Shown piece after piece: positions 55,340-63,627 of a stretch of DNA of 64,000 nucleotides. Position numbers and translations under genes: made by a program. Origin of the DNA: Streptomyces sp. NBC_00708 (GTDB lineage Bacteria > Actinomycetota > Actinomycetes > Streptomycetales > Streptomycetaceae); NCBI GenBank assembly GCA_036226585.1, contig CP108997.1, positions 6,696,001 through 6,760,000 on the forward strand, written 5' to 3'. Numbering within the stretch: position 1 is the stretch's first letter; every line of letters starts with the position of its first letter. The notes beneath the pieces are model-generated. The model had not been told where the DNA came from and searched no databases. It was given only the letters and a program-made list of their open reading frames with translations.

Positions 55340-55795
55340 TCAGCTGCTCAGCGTGAACTCGGCCCGGATGCGCTTGCCGACCGGCACGCGCTCGGCCGTG
55401 ACGCGGTCGCACAGGGCCACCACGATCTCCATGCCGTGACCGCCCAGGCGGCTCGGGTCGGGGGCGTAGAAGACGGGCAGCGCGCTGCTGCTGTCGTACA
55501 CCGTGATGCTGATCCGCTCCGCCGTGCCTTCCAGCTCCAGCAGGTACGGGCCGTGGCTGTAGCGCTCCGCGTTGGTCACCAGCTCGCTCACGGCGAGCAT
55601 CAGGTCGTTGCGGGTGTGGGTTCCGAGCACGGCCATCCACTCGGACACCAGCCGGCCGAGGAAGCGGTCGGCCAGAGCCCGTGCCTGGGAAATGCACCCC
55701 GGTTCGCCGTCGAACACTTCGGCGCTGTGCAATGCCTCCGTGGGCGGACAGCTCCGGGCGGAGTCGTCCTGCCGGGAGATCGCCTGTTCGTTCAT
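55340..55795 (-). CDS. Anti-sigma factor / serine kinase (HATPase_c_2, RsbW-like)
   Basis: GHKL-type ATPase of 151 residues. N box: NDLMLAVSELVTNAERYSHG; G box: DPSRLGGHGMEIVVALCD. The final catalytic strand reads GKRIRAEFTL. RsbW-like proteins bind a sigma factor or phosphorylate a STAS antagonist. ATG 55795. A promoter matching the SigB-type consensus lies about 50 bp upstream, suggesting feedback from the sigma factor at 59403. Confidence 0.88.
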   Translation of the reverse strand: MNEQAISRQDDSARSCPPTEALHSAEVFDGEPGCISQARALADRFLGRLVSEWMAVLGTHTRNDLMLAVSELVTNAERYSHGPYLLELEGTAERISITVYDSSSALPVFYAPDPSRLGGHGMEIVVALCDRVTAERVPVGKRIRAEFTLSS

Positions 55796-55848
55796 GTGCT
55801 CCAGCCAGGGCGCAGCGGGGAGGTCAGGGACCTCTTTCTTGTGATCGT

Positions 55849-55873
55849 GTACCCGCGTCGGGAGATCCCACTC
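55849..55873 (-). promoter_or_regulatory. SigB-type promoter of the anti-sigma gene
   Basis: On the minus strand GAGT (55873-55870), 15 nt, GGGTAC (55854-55849), matching the Streptomyces SigB-type consensus GNNT-N14-16-GGGTA(C/T). The expected leader is about 48 nt. Confidence 0.55.
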
Positions 55874-55893
55874 CCATGCGTCGACAGCGAATA

Positions 55894-56337
55894 TTACGCG
55901 CGGCCGGGAAGCCGCACCACGGTGACGAAGAAGTCGTCGATCTGGCGGACGGCCGCGATGAACTGGTCCAGGTCGACCGGCTTGGTGACGTAGGCGTTGG
56001 CGTGCAGCTTGTAGCTGCGCAGGATGTCCTCCTCGGCGGAGGACGTCGTCAGCACGACGACGGGGATCAGCGCGAGCTCCGGGTCCTGCTTGATCTGCTC
56101 CAGCACCTGGCGGCCGTCGTACTTCGGCAGGTTCAGGTCGAGCAGGATCAGATCGGGGCGGGGGGCCTCGGTGTGGGCGCCGCGCCGGTAGAGGAAGTCG
56201 AGCGCCTCCTCGCCGTCGCGGACCACGTGGAGCGTGTTGCGGATCTTGTTGTCCTCGAACGCCTCACGCGTCATCAGCTCGTCGCCCGGGTCGTCCTCGA
56301 CGAGCAGGACCTCGATGGGTTGTACGGGGGTGTTCAC
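55894..56337 (-). CDS. Single-domain response regulator (Rcp1-like)
   Basis: CheY-like receiver of 147 residues with no output domain. Acidic pocket in [18 protein letters not shown], phospho-acceptor Asp in [13 protein letters not shown], Thr/Ser in VVLTTSSAE and Lys in [12 protein letters not shown]. The long DPGDE loop and layout are those of Rcp1-type regulators that pair with phytochrome-like kinases. Its start overlaps the kinase stop by 4 nt, so the two form a pair. Confidence 0.9.
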   Translation of the reverse strand: MNTPVQPIEVLLVEDDPGDELMTREAFEDNKIRNTLHVVRDGEEALDFLYRRGAHTEAPRPDLILLDLNLPKYDGRQVLEQIKQDPELALIPVVVLTTSSAEEDILRSYKLHANAYVTKPVDLDQFIAAVRQIDDFFVTVVRLPGRA

Positions 56338-57953
56338 GTGGCGTCTCCGGAGATCTCGGCAGGGGAAGCGGTGTCGTTCGGTTCCGCGGGTTCGGGGTCG
56401 GCGGGCAGGGAGAAGTGGACCCGTGCCCCCTCACGGGAATCGGGATCGAGCCAGATCCTGCCACCGTGGAATTCGATGATCTTGCGGCACAGGGCGAGGC
56501 CGATGCCCGTCCCGTCGTACTCGTCGCGGGCGTGGAGGCGCTGGAAGATGACGAAGACCTTCTCCGCGAACTCGGGCGCGATCCCGATCCCGTTGTCCGC
56601 CACGGTGAAGTGCCAGTCGTCGCCCTCCCGCTCGCACCCGACCGTGATCACGCACGGCTCGTCGGGGCGGCGGAACTTCACGGCGTTCCCGATCAGGTTC
56701 TGCCAGATCATCGCGAGCGTCGTGGGGTCCCCGGTGACCGAGGGGAGCGGGGTCTCACGGACGACCGTGGTGCCCGACTCCTCGATCACCATCCCCAGAT
56801 TGGCCAGCGCCCGGTCCAGCGCCCGGTCCAGCTCGACCGGGGTCCAGCTGTCGTGGACCCGGCCGACCCGGGAGAACGTGAGCAGGTCGTTGATGAGCAC
56901 CTGCATGCGCTTGGCACCGTCGACCGCGAAGTCGATGTACTGCTTGCCGCGGCCGTCGAGCTCGTTCCCGTACCGCTTCTCCAGCAGCTGACAGAAGGAG
57001 GCGACCTTCCGCAGCGGCTCCTGGAGGTCGTGCGAGGCGACGTACGCGAACTGCTCCAGCTCGGAGTTGGACCTGCGCAGTTCCACCGTCTGCTGCGCCA
57101 GCACGTCCTCCCGTTCCTTCGCGGCGTCCAGCTCCGCGACCAGCTTGCCCCGCATGTCCTCGACCGCGGCGGCCACCGCCCGGACGTCGGAGGGCCCGCG
57201 TACCTCGATCCGTTGCCGGCGGAAGCTGCTGGAACGGACGCGCCGGGACGCCTCGGCCAGGGCGTTCAGCGGCCGGCCCACCGTGCGCTGCAACAGCACG
57301 CTGAGGGAGACCACGCACACCGCGAAGACGATCAGCAGGGCGATGAGCACCCGGTCGCGGGTGTGGCGGGCGTCGTCCAGCTGGGCGCGTGCCCGGTCCC
57401 TGGCGGCGTCGAGATGCGCCTGCTGGGTGCCGTACAGCTGCCGCAGCTTGTCGAAGGCCGCCTTGCTCTCGGCGGTCCGGCCGGACGAGCGTGTCCCGGG
57501 GCCGTCGCGCCGGACATCGGCGATCAGCGGGTCGGCGTGCACCCTGCGCCATTCCGCGGCGGCGGCGGCGATCCGGTCCAGGTCGCGGTTGTACGGCTGG
57601 CCGTCGCCGATCGCGGCGCGCGCGCGGGCGAGCCGCTCCTTCTCCTCCTTCTTGCCCTCGGCGAACGGCTCCAGGAACGAGGTGTCACCGGTGAGCGCGA
57701 AGCCACGCACCCCCGTCTCCTGGTTGAGGAGCGCGTTCTGCAACTGGAAGGAGGCGGAGCGGGCCGGCTGGACGCGGTCCACCAGCTCGGTGGTCCGGTC
57801 CGAGATGCGGGCGAGGACGAGGCCGCCCGCCACCACGCAGCCGCAGACCACGAGGACGAACGCGCCCAGGATCAGGTGGACCCAGTTCTGGACGGAGAGC
57901 CGTGCCCACGTCCCGTCCGGTTTCGCCTTGGTGTCCGGTATTTCACTGTTCAT
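56334..57953 (-). CDS. Sensor histidine kinase (CHASE3-HAMP-HisKA-HATPase)
   Basis: Membrane kinase of 539 residues. A first helix ([20 protein letters not shown]), a CHASE3 extracellular domain ([20 protein letters not shown]), a second helix ([20 protein letters not shown]) and a HAMP linker precede the kinase core. The phospho-His lies in [21 protein letters not shown] box [13 protein letters not shown]1 [13 protein letters not shown]2 [14 protein letters not shown]. It overlaps the response-regulator-phosphatase gene by 11 nt upstream and the Rcp1-like gene by 4 nt downstream, giving a three-gene signalling unit. Confidence 0.92.
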   Translation of the reverse strand: MNSEIPDTKAKPDGTWARLSVQNWVHLILGAFVLVVCGCVVAGGLVLARISDRTTELVDRVQPARSASFQLQNALLNQETGVRGFALTGDTSFLEPFAEGKKEEKERLARARAAIGDGQPYNRDLDRIAAAAAEWRRVHADPLIADVRRDGPGTRSSGRTAESKAAFDKLRQLYGTQQAHLDAARDRARAQLDDARHTRDRVLIALLIVFAVCVVSLSVLLQRTVGRPLNALAEASRRVRSSSFRRQRIEVRGPSDVRAVAAAVEDMRGKLVAELDAAKEREDVLAQQTVELRRSNSELEQFAYVASHDLQEPLRKVASFCQLLEKRYGNELDGRGKQYIDFAVDGAKRMQVLINDLLTFSRVGRVHDSWTPVELDRALDRALANLGMVIEESGTTVVRETPLPSVTGDPTTLAMIWQNLIGNAVKFRRPDEPCVITVGCEREGDDWHFTVADNGIGIAPEFAEKVFVIFQRLHARDEYDGTGIGLALCRKIIEFHGGRIWLDPDSREGARVHFSLPADPEPAEPNDTASPAEISGDAT

Positions 57954-59211
57954 GCGCGGTGTTTCTCCAGCCGAGGTGCAGGACGGCGACATCGTCGGCG
58001 AGGCCTCCGTGCGGGGCGGCCGCCTCCGAGGCGCCCGCGACCAGTGCGTCGACGAAGGGGCGGGCGGCGAGTGGGGCCAGCTCCCGGGCCATGCCGAGCA
58101 GCCCTTCCTCGCCCAGGCGGCTGTGCGGCCCGGTGCGCCCCTCGAAGAGGCCGTCGGTGAACAGGACGAGGGCAGCGTCGGGTGTGAGCTCCACCTCGGT
58201 GACCGACCACTGGCCGTGTCCGGGCAGCAGCCCGAGCGCCATACCGCCCTCGGGCTCCACCCACTCGACCTCCGTGCCGCGGCGCAGCAGCAGGCCCGGG
58301 TGGCCGGCCCGCATGATGCGGACCCGGTCGCCGCCGGGCGGGAAGACCAGCGAGGTGACGGTCGCGAAGACATGGGGGTCGGAGCGTTCGGCGACCAGGA
58401 TCGACTCCAGCAGCCCGAGCTGTCGCAGCGGATCGGTCCCGCACAGAACGGCCGTGCGCCACGCGACCCGCAGGCACACGCCGAGCGCCGCCTCGGCCGC
58501 ACCGTGTCCCGACACGTCACCGATGACCGCCCACACCGTGCCGTCGGCCGTCTGGACGACGTCGTAGAAGTCACCGCTGAGCAGCCCGTGGGCGCGGCCC
58601 GGCTCGTAGCGGGCGACGGCCTGGAAGCTGTCGTCGTTCAGCAGGGGGACGGGCAGCAGCCCGCGTTCGAGGCGCGCGTTCTCCTGCGCCATCAGCTGGT
58701 TGGCGCGCAGTGCCGACGCGGCCCGCTCGACCTGCTTGCGCTGGAGGGCGTAGCGGATCGCGCGCGAGAGCGCCTGCGGATCGAGCCGCCCCTTCATGAG
58801 GTAGTCCTGCGCGCCGGTCGCCACTGCGTCGAGGCCGGCGTCGGCCTCCGCGAGGCCGGTGAGCACCACGATCGCGGCGTCCGGGGACGACTCGACGATC
58901 TGTGTGACGGCCCGCAGCCCGTGGACGTCGGGCAGATGCAGATCGAGCAGGACGCAGACGGGAGCCCGGTGGGACCGCAGGAAGGCGAGTGCCTCGGAGA
59001 GCGTCTTGCACCAGGTCAGCGTCGGGTTCAGCTCGCCGTCGGCGAGCATCTCCTCGACGAGCAGCGCGTCGCCCGCGTCGTCCTCGACGAGCAGAATGGT
59101 GCCGCTGACGTCCCACACGGAGCCCCGGACGTCCGCCTCGGACGCCGCCTGGACCGGGAAGGCCCCTGGGACGGGAGGTCGGGCCGGGGCGCCCATGCGC
59201 ATCTCAGCCAC
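57943..59211 (-). CDS. Response regulator with SpoIIE-type phosphatase output
   Basis: Protein of 422 residues, like RsbU/RssB-type switches. Receiver (residues 36-155): ILLVEDDAGDALLVEEMLAD, phospho-acceptor Asp in VCVLLDLHLPDVHG. A short coiled linker (RKQVERAASALRANQLMAQE) leads to a PP2C/SpoIIE domain with intact metal sites: LLSGDFYDVV, AVIGDVSGHGAAEAAL, LFTDGLFEG and LADDVAVLHL. Phosphorylation by the adjacent kinase probably switches the phosphatase, which would dephosphorylate a STAS protein. GTG 59211 has GGAGAGAG upstream. Confidence 0.9.
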   Translation of the reverse strand: MAEMRMGAPARPPVPGAFPVQAASEADVRGSVWDVSGTILLVEDDAGDALLVEEMLADGELNPTLTWCKTLSEALAFLRSHRAPVCVLLDLHLPDVHGLRAVTQIVESSPDAAIVVLTGLAEADAGLDAVATGAQDYLMKGRLDPQALSRAIRYALQRKQVERAASALRANQLMAQENARLERGLLPVPLLNDDSFQAVARYEPGRAHGLLSGDFYDVVQTADGTVWAVIGDVSGHGAAEAALGVCLRVAWRTAVLCGTDPLRQLGLLESILVAERSDPHVFATVTSLVFPPGGDRVRIMRAGHPGLLLRRGTEVEWVEPEGGMALGLLPGHGQWSVTEVELTPDAALVLFTDGLFEGRTGPHSRLGEEGLLGMARELAPLAARPFVDALVAGASEAAAPHGGLADDVAVLHLGWRNTAHEQ

Positions 59212-59266
59212 GTTTCACTCTCTCCTTGCACCCGAGCGGGCCGCCCGCCGGTTTTGCGCAGCATAT

Positions 59267-59306
59267 GTGAACGACGCCTGGCGGTTTGCCGCCAGGCGTC
59301 GTTCAC
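59267..59306 (-). terminator. Terminator after the sigma factor gene
   Basis: Perfect 18-bp stem (59267-59284 with 59289-59306, arm begins GTGAACGACGCC), 4-nt loop TTTG. Confidence 0.82.
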
Positions 59307-59402
59307 AGCGTCTTCGGCCACACTCCGTCGGTGCGTGACCGATTCGAGAGGGTGGTTGGTCCGGCCCATGGGCGGGATACGCCCCGCGCGCCGGGCCCCG
59401 CG

Positions 59403-60305
59403 TCAGGCCTCCACGGACATCCCCGCGCGCAGCCGCTTGACGATACGGGCGAGCAGCCGGGACACGTGCATCTGGGAGACGCCCAGCTCCGCGCCGATCT
59501 GGGCCTGCGTCATCTCCTCGCCGAAGCGCATCTGGACGATCCGGCGCTCGCGGGCGTCCAGCTTCTCCAGCAGCGGCGCCAGCGTGTGCAGGTTCTCGAC
59601 GGTCTCCATGCCGGGGTCGGCCTCGCCGATCACATCGGCGTACGAGCGCTGCTCGTTGCCGGAGTCGGTCTCCGCGCTGGGGGTGTCGAGCGAACCGGCG
59701 GAGTACCCGTTGGCCGCGACGAGGCCCTCGATGATCTCCTCCTCCGGCAGGTCGAGGTGGGCGCTCAGCTCGGCGACCGTCGGATCGCGGTCCAGCCGTG
59801 CCGACAGCGTCTCCTTCGCCTTGGCCAGGTCGACCCGGAGCTCCTGGAGCCGGCGCGGGACGTGCACCGCCCAGGTGGTGTCCCGGAAGAAGCGCTTGAT
59901 CTCGCCGACGATGTAGGGGACCGCGAATGTGGCGAACTCCACCTCGCGCGAGAGGTCGAAGCGGTCGATGGCCTTGATCAGACCGATGGTGCCGACCTGG
60001 ATGATGTCCTCGGTGTCGTCACCGCCGCGGTTGCGGAAACGCGAGGCGGCGTACCGCACGAGCGAGAGATTCATCTCGATGAGGGTGTTGCGCGCGTACT
60101 GGTACTCGTGCGTCCCCTCCTCCAGCGTCTGCAGCCGGTCCAGGAACATCTTCGACAGCGCACGGGCGTCCTTCGGAGCGACCTTCCCGGTGTCCTCGAT
60201 CCACGGCAGTTCCGCAGTCCCCGCACCGAGCGGCGCGCCGTCCTGCCCGGCGAGCGTGCACGCCTCGCTCAGGACTCCGCCGGTCTGCTCCGTCGTGGTC
60301 GCCAT
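59403..60305 (-). CDS. SigB/SigF-family sigma factor
   Basis: Group-3 stress or differentiation sigma factor of 300 residues. Region 2: YARNTLIEMNLSLVRYAASR, DIIQVGTIGLIKAIDRFDLS and EFATFAVPYIVGEIKRFFRD; region 3: VPRRLQELRVDLAKAKETLS; region 4: DARERRIVQMRFGEEMTQAQ and IGAELGVSQMHVSRLLARI. It should recognise GNNT...GGGTA promoters. The strong AAGGAGGGG site is 8 nt before the ATG. With the STAS, anti-sigma and SpoIIE-type genes nearby it completes a partner-switching set, though the exact pairings are inferred. Confidence 0.93.
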   Translation of the reverse strand: MATTTEQTGGVLSEACTLAGQDGAPLGAGTAELPWIEDTGKVAPKDARALSKMFLDRLQTLEEGTHEYQYARNTLIEMNLSLVRYAASRFRNRGGDDTEDIIQVGTIGLIKAIDRFDLSREVEFATFAVPYIVGEIKRFFRDTTWAVHVPRRLQELRVDLAKAKETLSARLDRDPTVAELSAHLDLPEEEIIEGLVAANGYSAGSLDTPSAETDSGNEQRSYADVIGEADPGMETVENLHTLAPLLEKLDARERRIVQMRFGEEMTQAQIGAELGVSQMHVSRLLARIVKRLRAGMSVEA

Positions 60306-60510
60306 GATGTGGACCCCTCCTTGTCGCCAAGTGCTTCGCACACCGCCTGCCCCGGATCGGCGAGGGCATGCACAACCGATGCGAATCTTTTTCCGCGGTC
60401 GTTCCGCACGCCCCGCCCCACCCGAATGGAGCAGCCCGCGGATCATGGCAAACTTGACCGGGGCGTTCGGCCCGCAGTGAGGCCGGCGGCACGAGTACAG
60501 AGGAACGGCG

Positions 60511-61995
60511 ATGACGGTGACAGAGAACGGCCCCGAGATCGTGGCCGGAACCGAGGAATTCGGTCCCGGTATCGACCCGGAGCGGCTGGCCGTCTGCCTG
60601 AGCGTGCTCGACGAACTCGACACCATCGAGGTCGACCACCCGGACGCCGTCGCGGTGCGCCGGGCCACCGCCGGGATCTACCGGACCGTGAAGCAGCGCC
60701 GCCGCCAGGAGCGACGGGCCGCCAAGACCGCGCACGACAAGGCGGTGACCGAGGCCACCGCCACCGGTTCGGCCGAGCGCATCGACGACGAGACCCAGGG
60801 GGTCCTGCCGTCGTCGTCCGCCACCAGCGAGATCGCCGGCATCCTCCAGCGGCCCCGCTCCTGCTACGTGTGCAAGACGCGCTACATCGAGGTCGACGCG
60901 TTCTACCACCAGCTCTGCCAGGACTGCGCCCGCGAGAACCGCGCCCGGCGCGACGCGCGCACCGACCTGACGGGCCGCCGCGCACTGCTCACCGGTGGCC
61001 GCGCCAAGATCGGCATGTACATCGCGCTGCGGCTGCTGCGCGACGGTGCGCACACCACGATCACCACGCGCTTCCCCAACGACGCGATCCGCCGCTTCAA
61101 GGCGATGGAGGACAGCGACGAGTGGATCCACCGCCTGAAGATCGTCGGCATCGACCTGCGCGACCCCGCCCAGGTCGTCGCCCTCGCCGACTCGGTGGCC
61201 GCCGAGGGGCCCCTCGACATCCTGATCAACAACGCGGCGCAGACGGTCCGCCGCTCACCGCAGGCGTACAGCGAGCTGCTCTCCGCCGAGTCCGCCCCGC
61301 TGCCCGCCGGTGAGCTGCCCGCCGCCGAGGTGATCGGCACCTTCGGCAGCGGCAGCGTGGACCGCGTCGCCGCACTGCCCGCGGCGCGCAGCGAGCAGCT
61401 GAGCGCCCAGGACGTCACGGACCTGGCGCTGGTCAGCGGTTCGGCGTCGCCGGCCCGGATCGCCGCCGGGACCGCGATCGACGCGGGCGGACTTGTACCG
61501 GACCTGCACGACACCAACAGCTGGATCCAGACAGTCGACGAGGTCGGGCCGATCGAGCTGCTGGAAGTGCAGCTCTGCAACTCGACCGCGCCGTTCATCC
61601 TGATCAGCCGGTTGCGCCCGGCCATGGCGGCGACCGCTGCCAAGCACGCGTACGTGGTCAACGTCTCCGCGATGGAGGGCGTGTTCGGCCGGGGCTACAA
61701 GGGCGCGGGGCACCCGCACACCAACATGGCCAAGGCCGCGCTGAACATGCTGACCCGCACCAGCGCCCAGGAGATGTTCGAGAAGGACGGCATCCTGATG
61801 ACCGCCGTCGACACGGGCTGGATCACGGACGAGCGTCCGCACCCGGACAAGATGCGACTGGCCGAGGAGGGCTTCCACGCCCCGCTCGACCTGGTCGACG
61901 GCGCCGCCCGGGTCTACGACCCGATCGTGCGCGGCGAGGCGGGCGACGTGCTGTACGGCTGCTTCCTCAAGGACTACGCCCCCGCCAACTGGTAG
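60511..61995 (+). CDS. Zinc-ribbon-SDR fusion, atypical short-chain dehydrogenase
   Basis: Protein of 494 residues. Residues 1-110 are helical (AVRRATAGIYRTVKQRRRQE); residues 117-138 are a zinc-ribbon-like CYVC...CQDC pair. A Rossmann SDR domain follows: ALLTGGRAKIGMYIALRLLR (TGGrakIG instead of TGxxxGIG) and DILINNAAQT (NNAA-type). A long insertion (about residues 250-345, Ala/Ser-rich) precedes the active site. The usual YxxxK is not seen: HPHTNMAKAAL has Thr at the Tyr position. It is probably an SDR with altered chemistry or a structural role. It is divergent from the sigma factor gene. Confidence 0.75.
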   Translation: MTVTENGPEIVAGTEEFGPGIDPERLAVCLSVLDELDTIEVDHPDAVAVRRATAGIYRTVKQRRRQERRAAKTAHDKAVTEATATGSAERIDDETQGVLPSSSATSEIAGILQRPRSCYVCKTRYIEVDAFYHQLCQDCARENRARRDARTDLTGRRALLTGGRAKIGMYIALRLLRDGAHTTITTRFPNDAIRRFKAMEDSDEWIHRLKIVGIDLRDPAQVVALADSVAAEGPLDILINNAAQTVRRSPQAYSELLSAESAPLPAGELPAAEVIGTFGSGSVDRVAALPAARSEQLSAQDVTDLALVSGSASPARIAAGTAIDAGGLVPDLHDTNSWIQTVDEVGPIELLEVQLCNSTAPFILISRLRPAMAATAAKHAYVVNVSAMEGVFGRGYKGAGHPHTNMAKAALNMLTRTSAQEMFEKDGILMTAVDTGWITDERPHPDKMRLAEEGFHAPLDLVDGAARVYDPIVRGEAGDVLYGCFLKDYAPANW

Positions 61996-62342
61996 GGGAC
62001 AGGGGCGTGCACGCCCCCACCGTGCGAAGGCCCGGCCGGGATGATTTCCTGGCCGGGTCTTTTCCGTACGCGGTGGCTGAAAGTGACTCACGGCACACGT
62101 TCCATCGAGCGCGGACGCGCTCATTTGGTTACTCTGATGTGAACGGACGTCATCGAGGAGTCCACGAACCTTCCTCGACCGTCCTGGGACAGGCTTGTCA
62201 ACCAAGTCGCCGTCCCGCCCCGTACCCGGCGCCACCGCGACCGAACTGTTCCTGCCCCTGCCCCGCATGGGCGCCTGATTCCCGGCAATGAGAACCGGAG
62301 CGTCGGCAACGCCCGGGGCTACGCGACACGAAGGAGTGCGCG
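61996..62342. other. Intergenic region before the 58-residue gene
   Basis: 347 bp with no supportable gene. It begins with a terminator (62031-62057). TTACTCT near 62129-62135 could be part of a -10, but no convincing -35 is seen. AAGGAG (62332-62337 region) is the ribosome binding site of the next gene. Confidence 0.4.
62031..62063 (+). terminator. Terminator after the SDR gene
   Basis: CCCGGCC (62031-62037) pairs with GGCCGGG (62051-62057) and is followed by TCTTTT, a rare T-run for this genome. Confidence 0.7.
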
Positions 62343-62519
62343 GTGACGACACCGGAATTGACGAAGCAAGAGGAGCGCCCGGCCGACCGGCGAGGAAAGC
62401 CGGGGTCCGGCAGCGACAAGCTCCAGAACATCGAGGTCTGGGCCAGGTCCGCACCGATCCGGCTGGCCGGCTACGAGGACGACCTCGCCGAGCCGCACAT
62501 CCTGCCCGGCATCGACTGA
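62343..62519 (+). CDS. Small protein of 58 residues, unknown family
   Basis: GTG start with AAGGAG about 8 nt upstream, stop at 62517, and a 20-bp terminator stem 8 nt later, so it looks like a complete gene unit. Sequence features: a charged, disordered first half (TKQEERPADRRGKPGSGSDK) and an ordered-looking second half (LQNIEVWARSAPIRLAGYED, then DLAEPHILPGID). It has no Cys, no signal peptide and no membrane segment. The layout recalls a RiPP precursor or a small adaptor, but no modifying enzyme is adjacent. I do not recognise it. Confidence 0.7.
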   Translation: MTTPELTKQEERPADRRGKPGSGSDKLQNIEVWARSAPIRLAGYEDDLAEPHILPGID

Positions 62520-62527
62520 GCCTCGCG

Positions 62528-62570
62528 ACGCGCTGTGGCCCGCCCCCGACGGGGGCGGGCCACAGCGCGT
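62528..62570. terminator. Terminator after the 58-residue gene (shared with crcB unit)
   Basis: Perfect 20-bp stem, arms 62528-62547 and 62551-62570 (arm begins ACGCGCTGTGGCCC), 3-nt loop, followed by TTT. It serves both convergent units. Confidence 0.88.
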
Positions 62571-62590
62571 TTCCCCCGCCCACCGCGCCC

Positions 62591-62965
62591 TCAGAACACC
62601 GCGCGCGCCACGGCGGCCCCGGCGAAGGAGAGCCCCACCCCGGCGCCGACGGTGAGCAGGAGATAGCCCGCGGCCAGGCCGAGCCGACGGGCCGAGTTCA
62701 GGGTGAGCAGTTCGTACGAGAACGTCGACCACGTCGACAGGGCCCCGCAGAAGCCGGTGGCCAGCAGCAGGTTCAGCCGGTTGCCCAGATCGCCGTCGGT
62801 CGCCGCCTCCGCGACGAAGCCGAGGATCAGCGCCGCGCCCGCGTTGGCGGCGAAGGTGCCCCAGGGGAAGACGCTGTGCAGGCGGAACTTCGCGTCCACG
62901 CCGAGCAGATAGCGCACCGGCGCCCCCACCAGGCCGCCGGCCAGGACGAGCAGCCAGTCGGTCAT
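62591..62965 (-). CDS. crcB: Fluoride channel subunit CrcB/Fluc (second gene)
   Basis: Membrane protein of 124 residues with four helices. Fluc signatures: GGLVGAPVRYLLG, FPWGTFAANAGAALILGF (Asn of the pore), and GFCGALSTWSTFSYEL (central Na+-site GxxGxxSTxSTF motif). Exports fluoride. Its ATG overlaps the stop of the first crcB gene by 4 nt; paired genes commonly form heterodimers. Confidence 0.93.
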   Translation of the reverse strand: MTDWLLVLAGGLVGAPVRYLLGVDAKFRLHSVFPWGTFAANAGAALILGFVAEAATDGDLGNRLNLLLATGFCGALSTWSTFSYELLTLNSARRLGLAAGYLLLTVGAGVGLSFAGAAVARAVF

Positions 62966-63432
62966 GATGCCTCGCCCTCGGTGCCGTAGGAGCGGCCGAA
63001 GGCGAAGTGCGCCGCGAACGCCCCCGCCGTCACGGCCGCCAGCGCCGCGGCCACGGTCAGCACCAGATAGCCGACCGCGTAGCCGGGCTGATGGTTGTCG
63101 AACAGCTGCCGGACGTTGTCCGTGTAGTGCGAGAACGAAGTGAACCCGCCGAGCACCCCGGTGCCGAGCAGCGGGCTGATCAGCCGGGGAGCCCGGGGAA
63201 ATCGCAGCTTCAGGGTGACCATCAGGATGCCCATCAGAAAGCACCCCACCGCGTTGACCAGCAGGATCGTCCAGGGGAAGGCGTAAGTGCCGGTCGGCCA
63301 CAGGCGCTCGGCCGCGTACCGGGCGCAGGCCCCCGCGGCCCCGCCGACCGCGACGGCCGCCACGACCGGGAGCTGTACGCCCGGATGGTGGTCGGGGTGA
63401 CTGTGCCGGTGCAACCGCATCTTCTGCGCCAT
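62962..63432 (-). CDS. crcB: Fluoride channel subunit CrcB/Fluc (first gene)
   Basis: Membrane protein of 156 residues. A His-rich N-terminal extension (RLHRHSHPDHHPG) precedes four helices with GGAAGACARYAAERL, YAFPWTILLVNAVGCFLMGI and GVLGGFTSFSHYTDNV. The motif TSFSHY differs from the partner's STWSTFSYE, as expected for a heterodimer with specialised halves. I see no crcB-motif fluoride riboswitch in 63433-63540. The His tract might bind metal. Confidence 0.9.
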   Translation of the reverse strand: MAQKMRLHRHSHPDHHPGVQLPVVAAVAVGGAAGACARYAAERLWPTGTYAFPWTILLVNAVGCFLMGILMVTLKLRFPRAPRLISPLLGTGVLGGFTSFSHYTDNVRQLFDNHQPGYAVGYLVLTVAAALAAVTAGAFAAHFAFGRSYGTEGEAS

Positions 63433-63627
63433 CCGGCGAACGTACGGAAGGTGGCCGGATGCCGAGGGTCCGGTGCGCGGCGTGCCCCCGCGGTGTACCC
63501 GAGTGGTCTACCCGGTCAGGCTCCGGCATGAGAACCACAAGGTTGTGTGGCTGTATGGCATATGACGGATTTGTCGTGATCTCCGTCGTGCCCGGACCAC
63601 ACCCGCGACGAGCCGCTGGAGCCTGCC

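Noticed and set aside
63433..63545. Fluoride riboswitch before crcB
   Set aside because: I could not find the GGnGAUGG... pseudoknot pattern on the minus strand.
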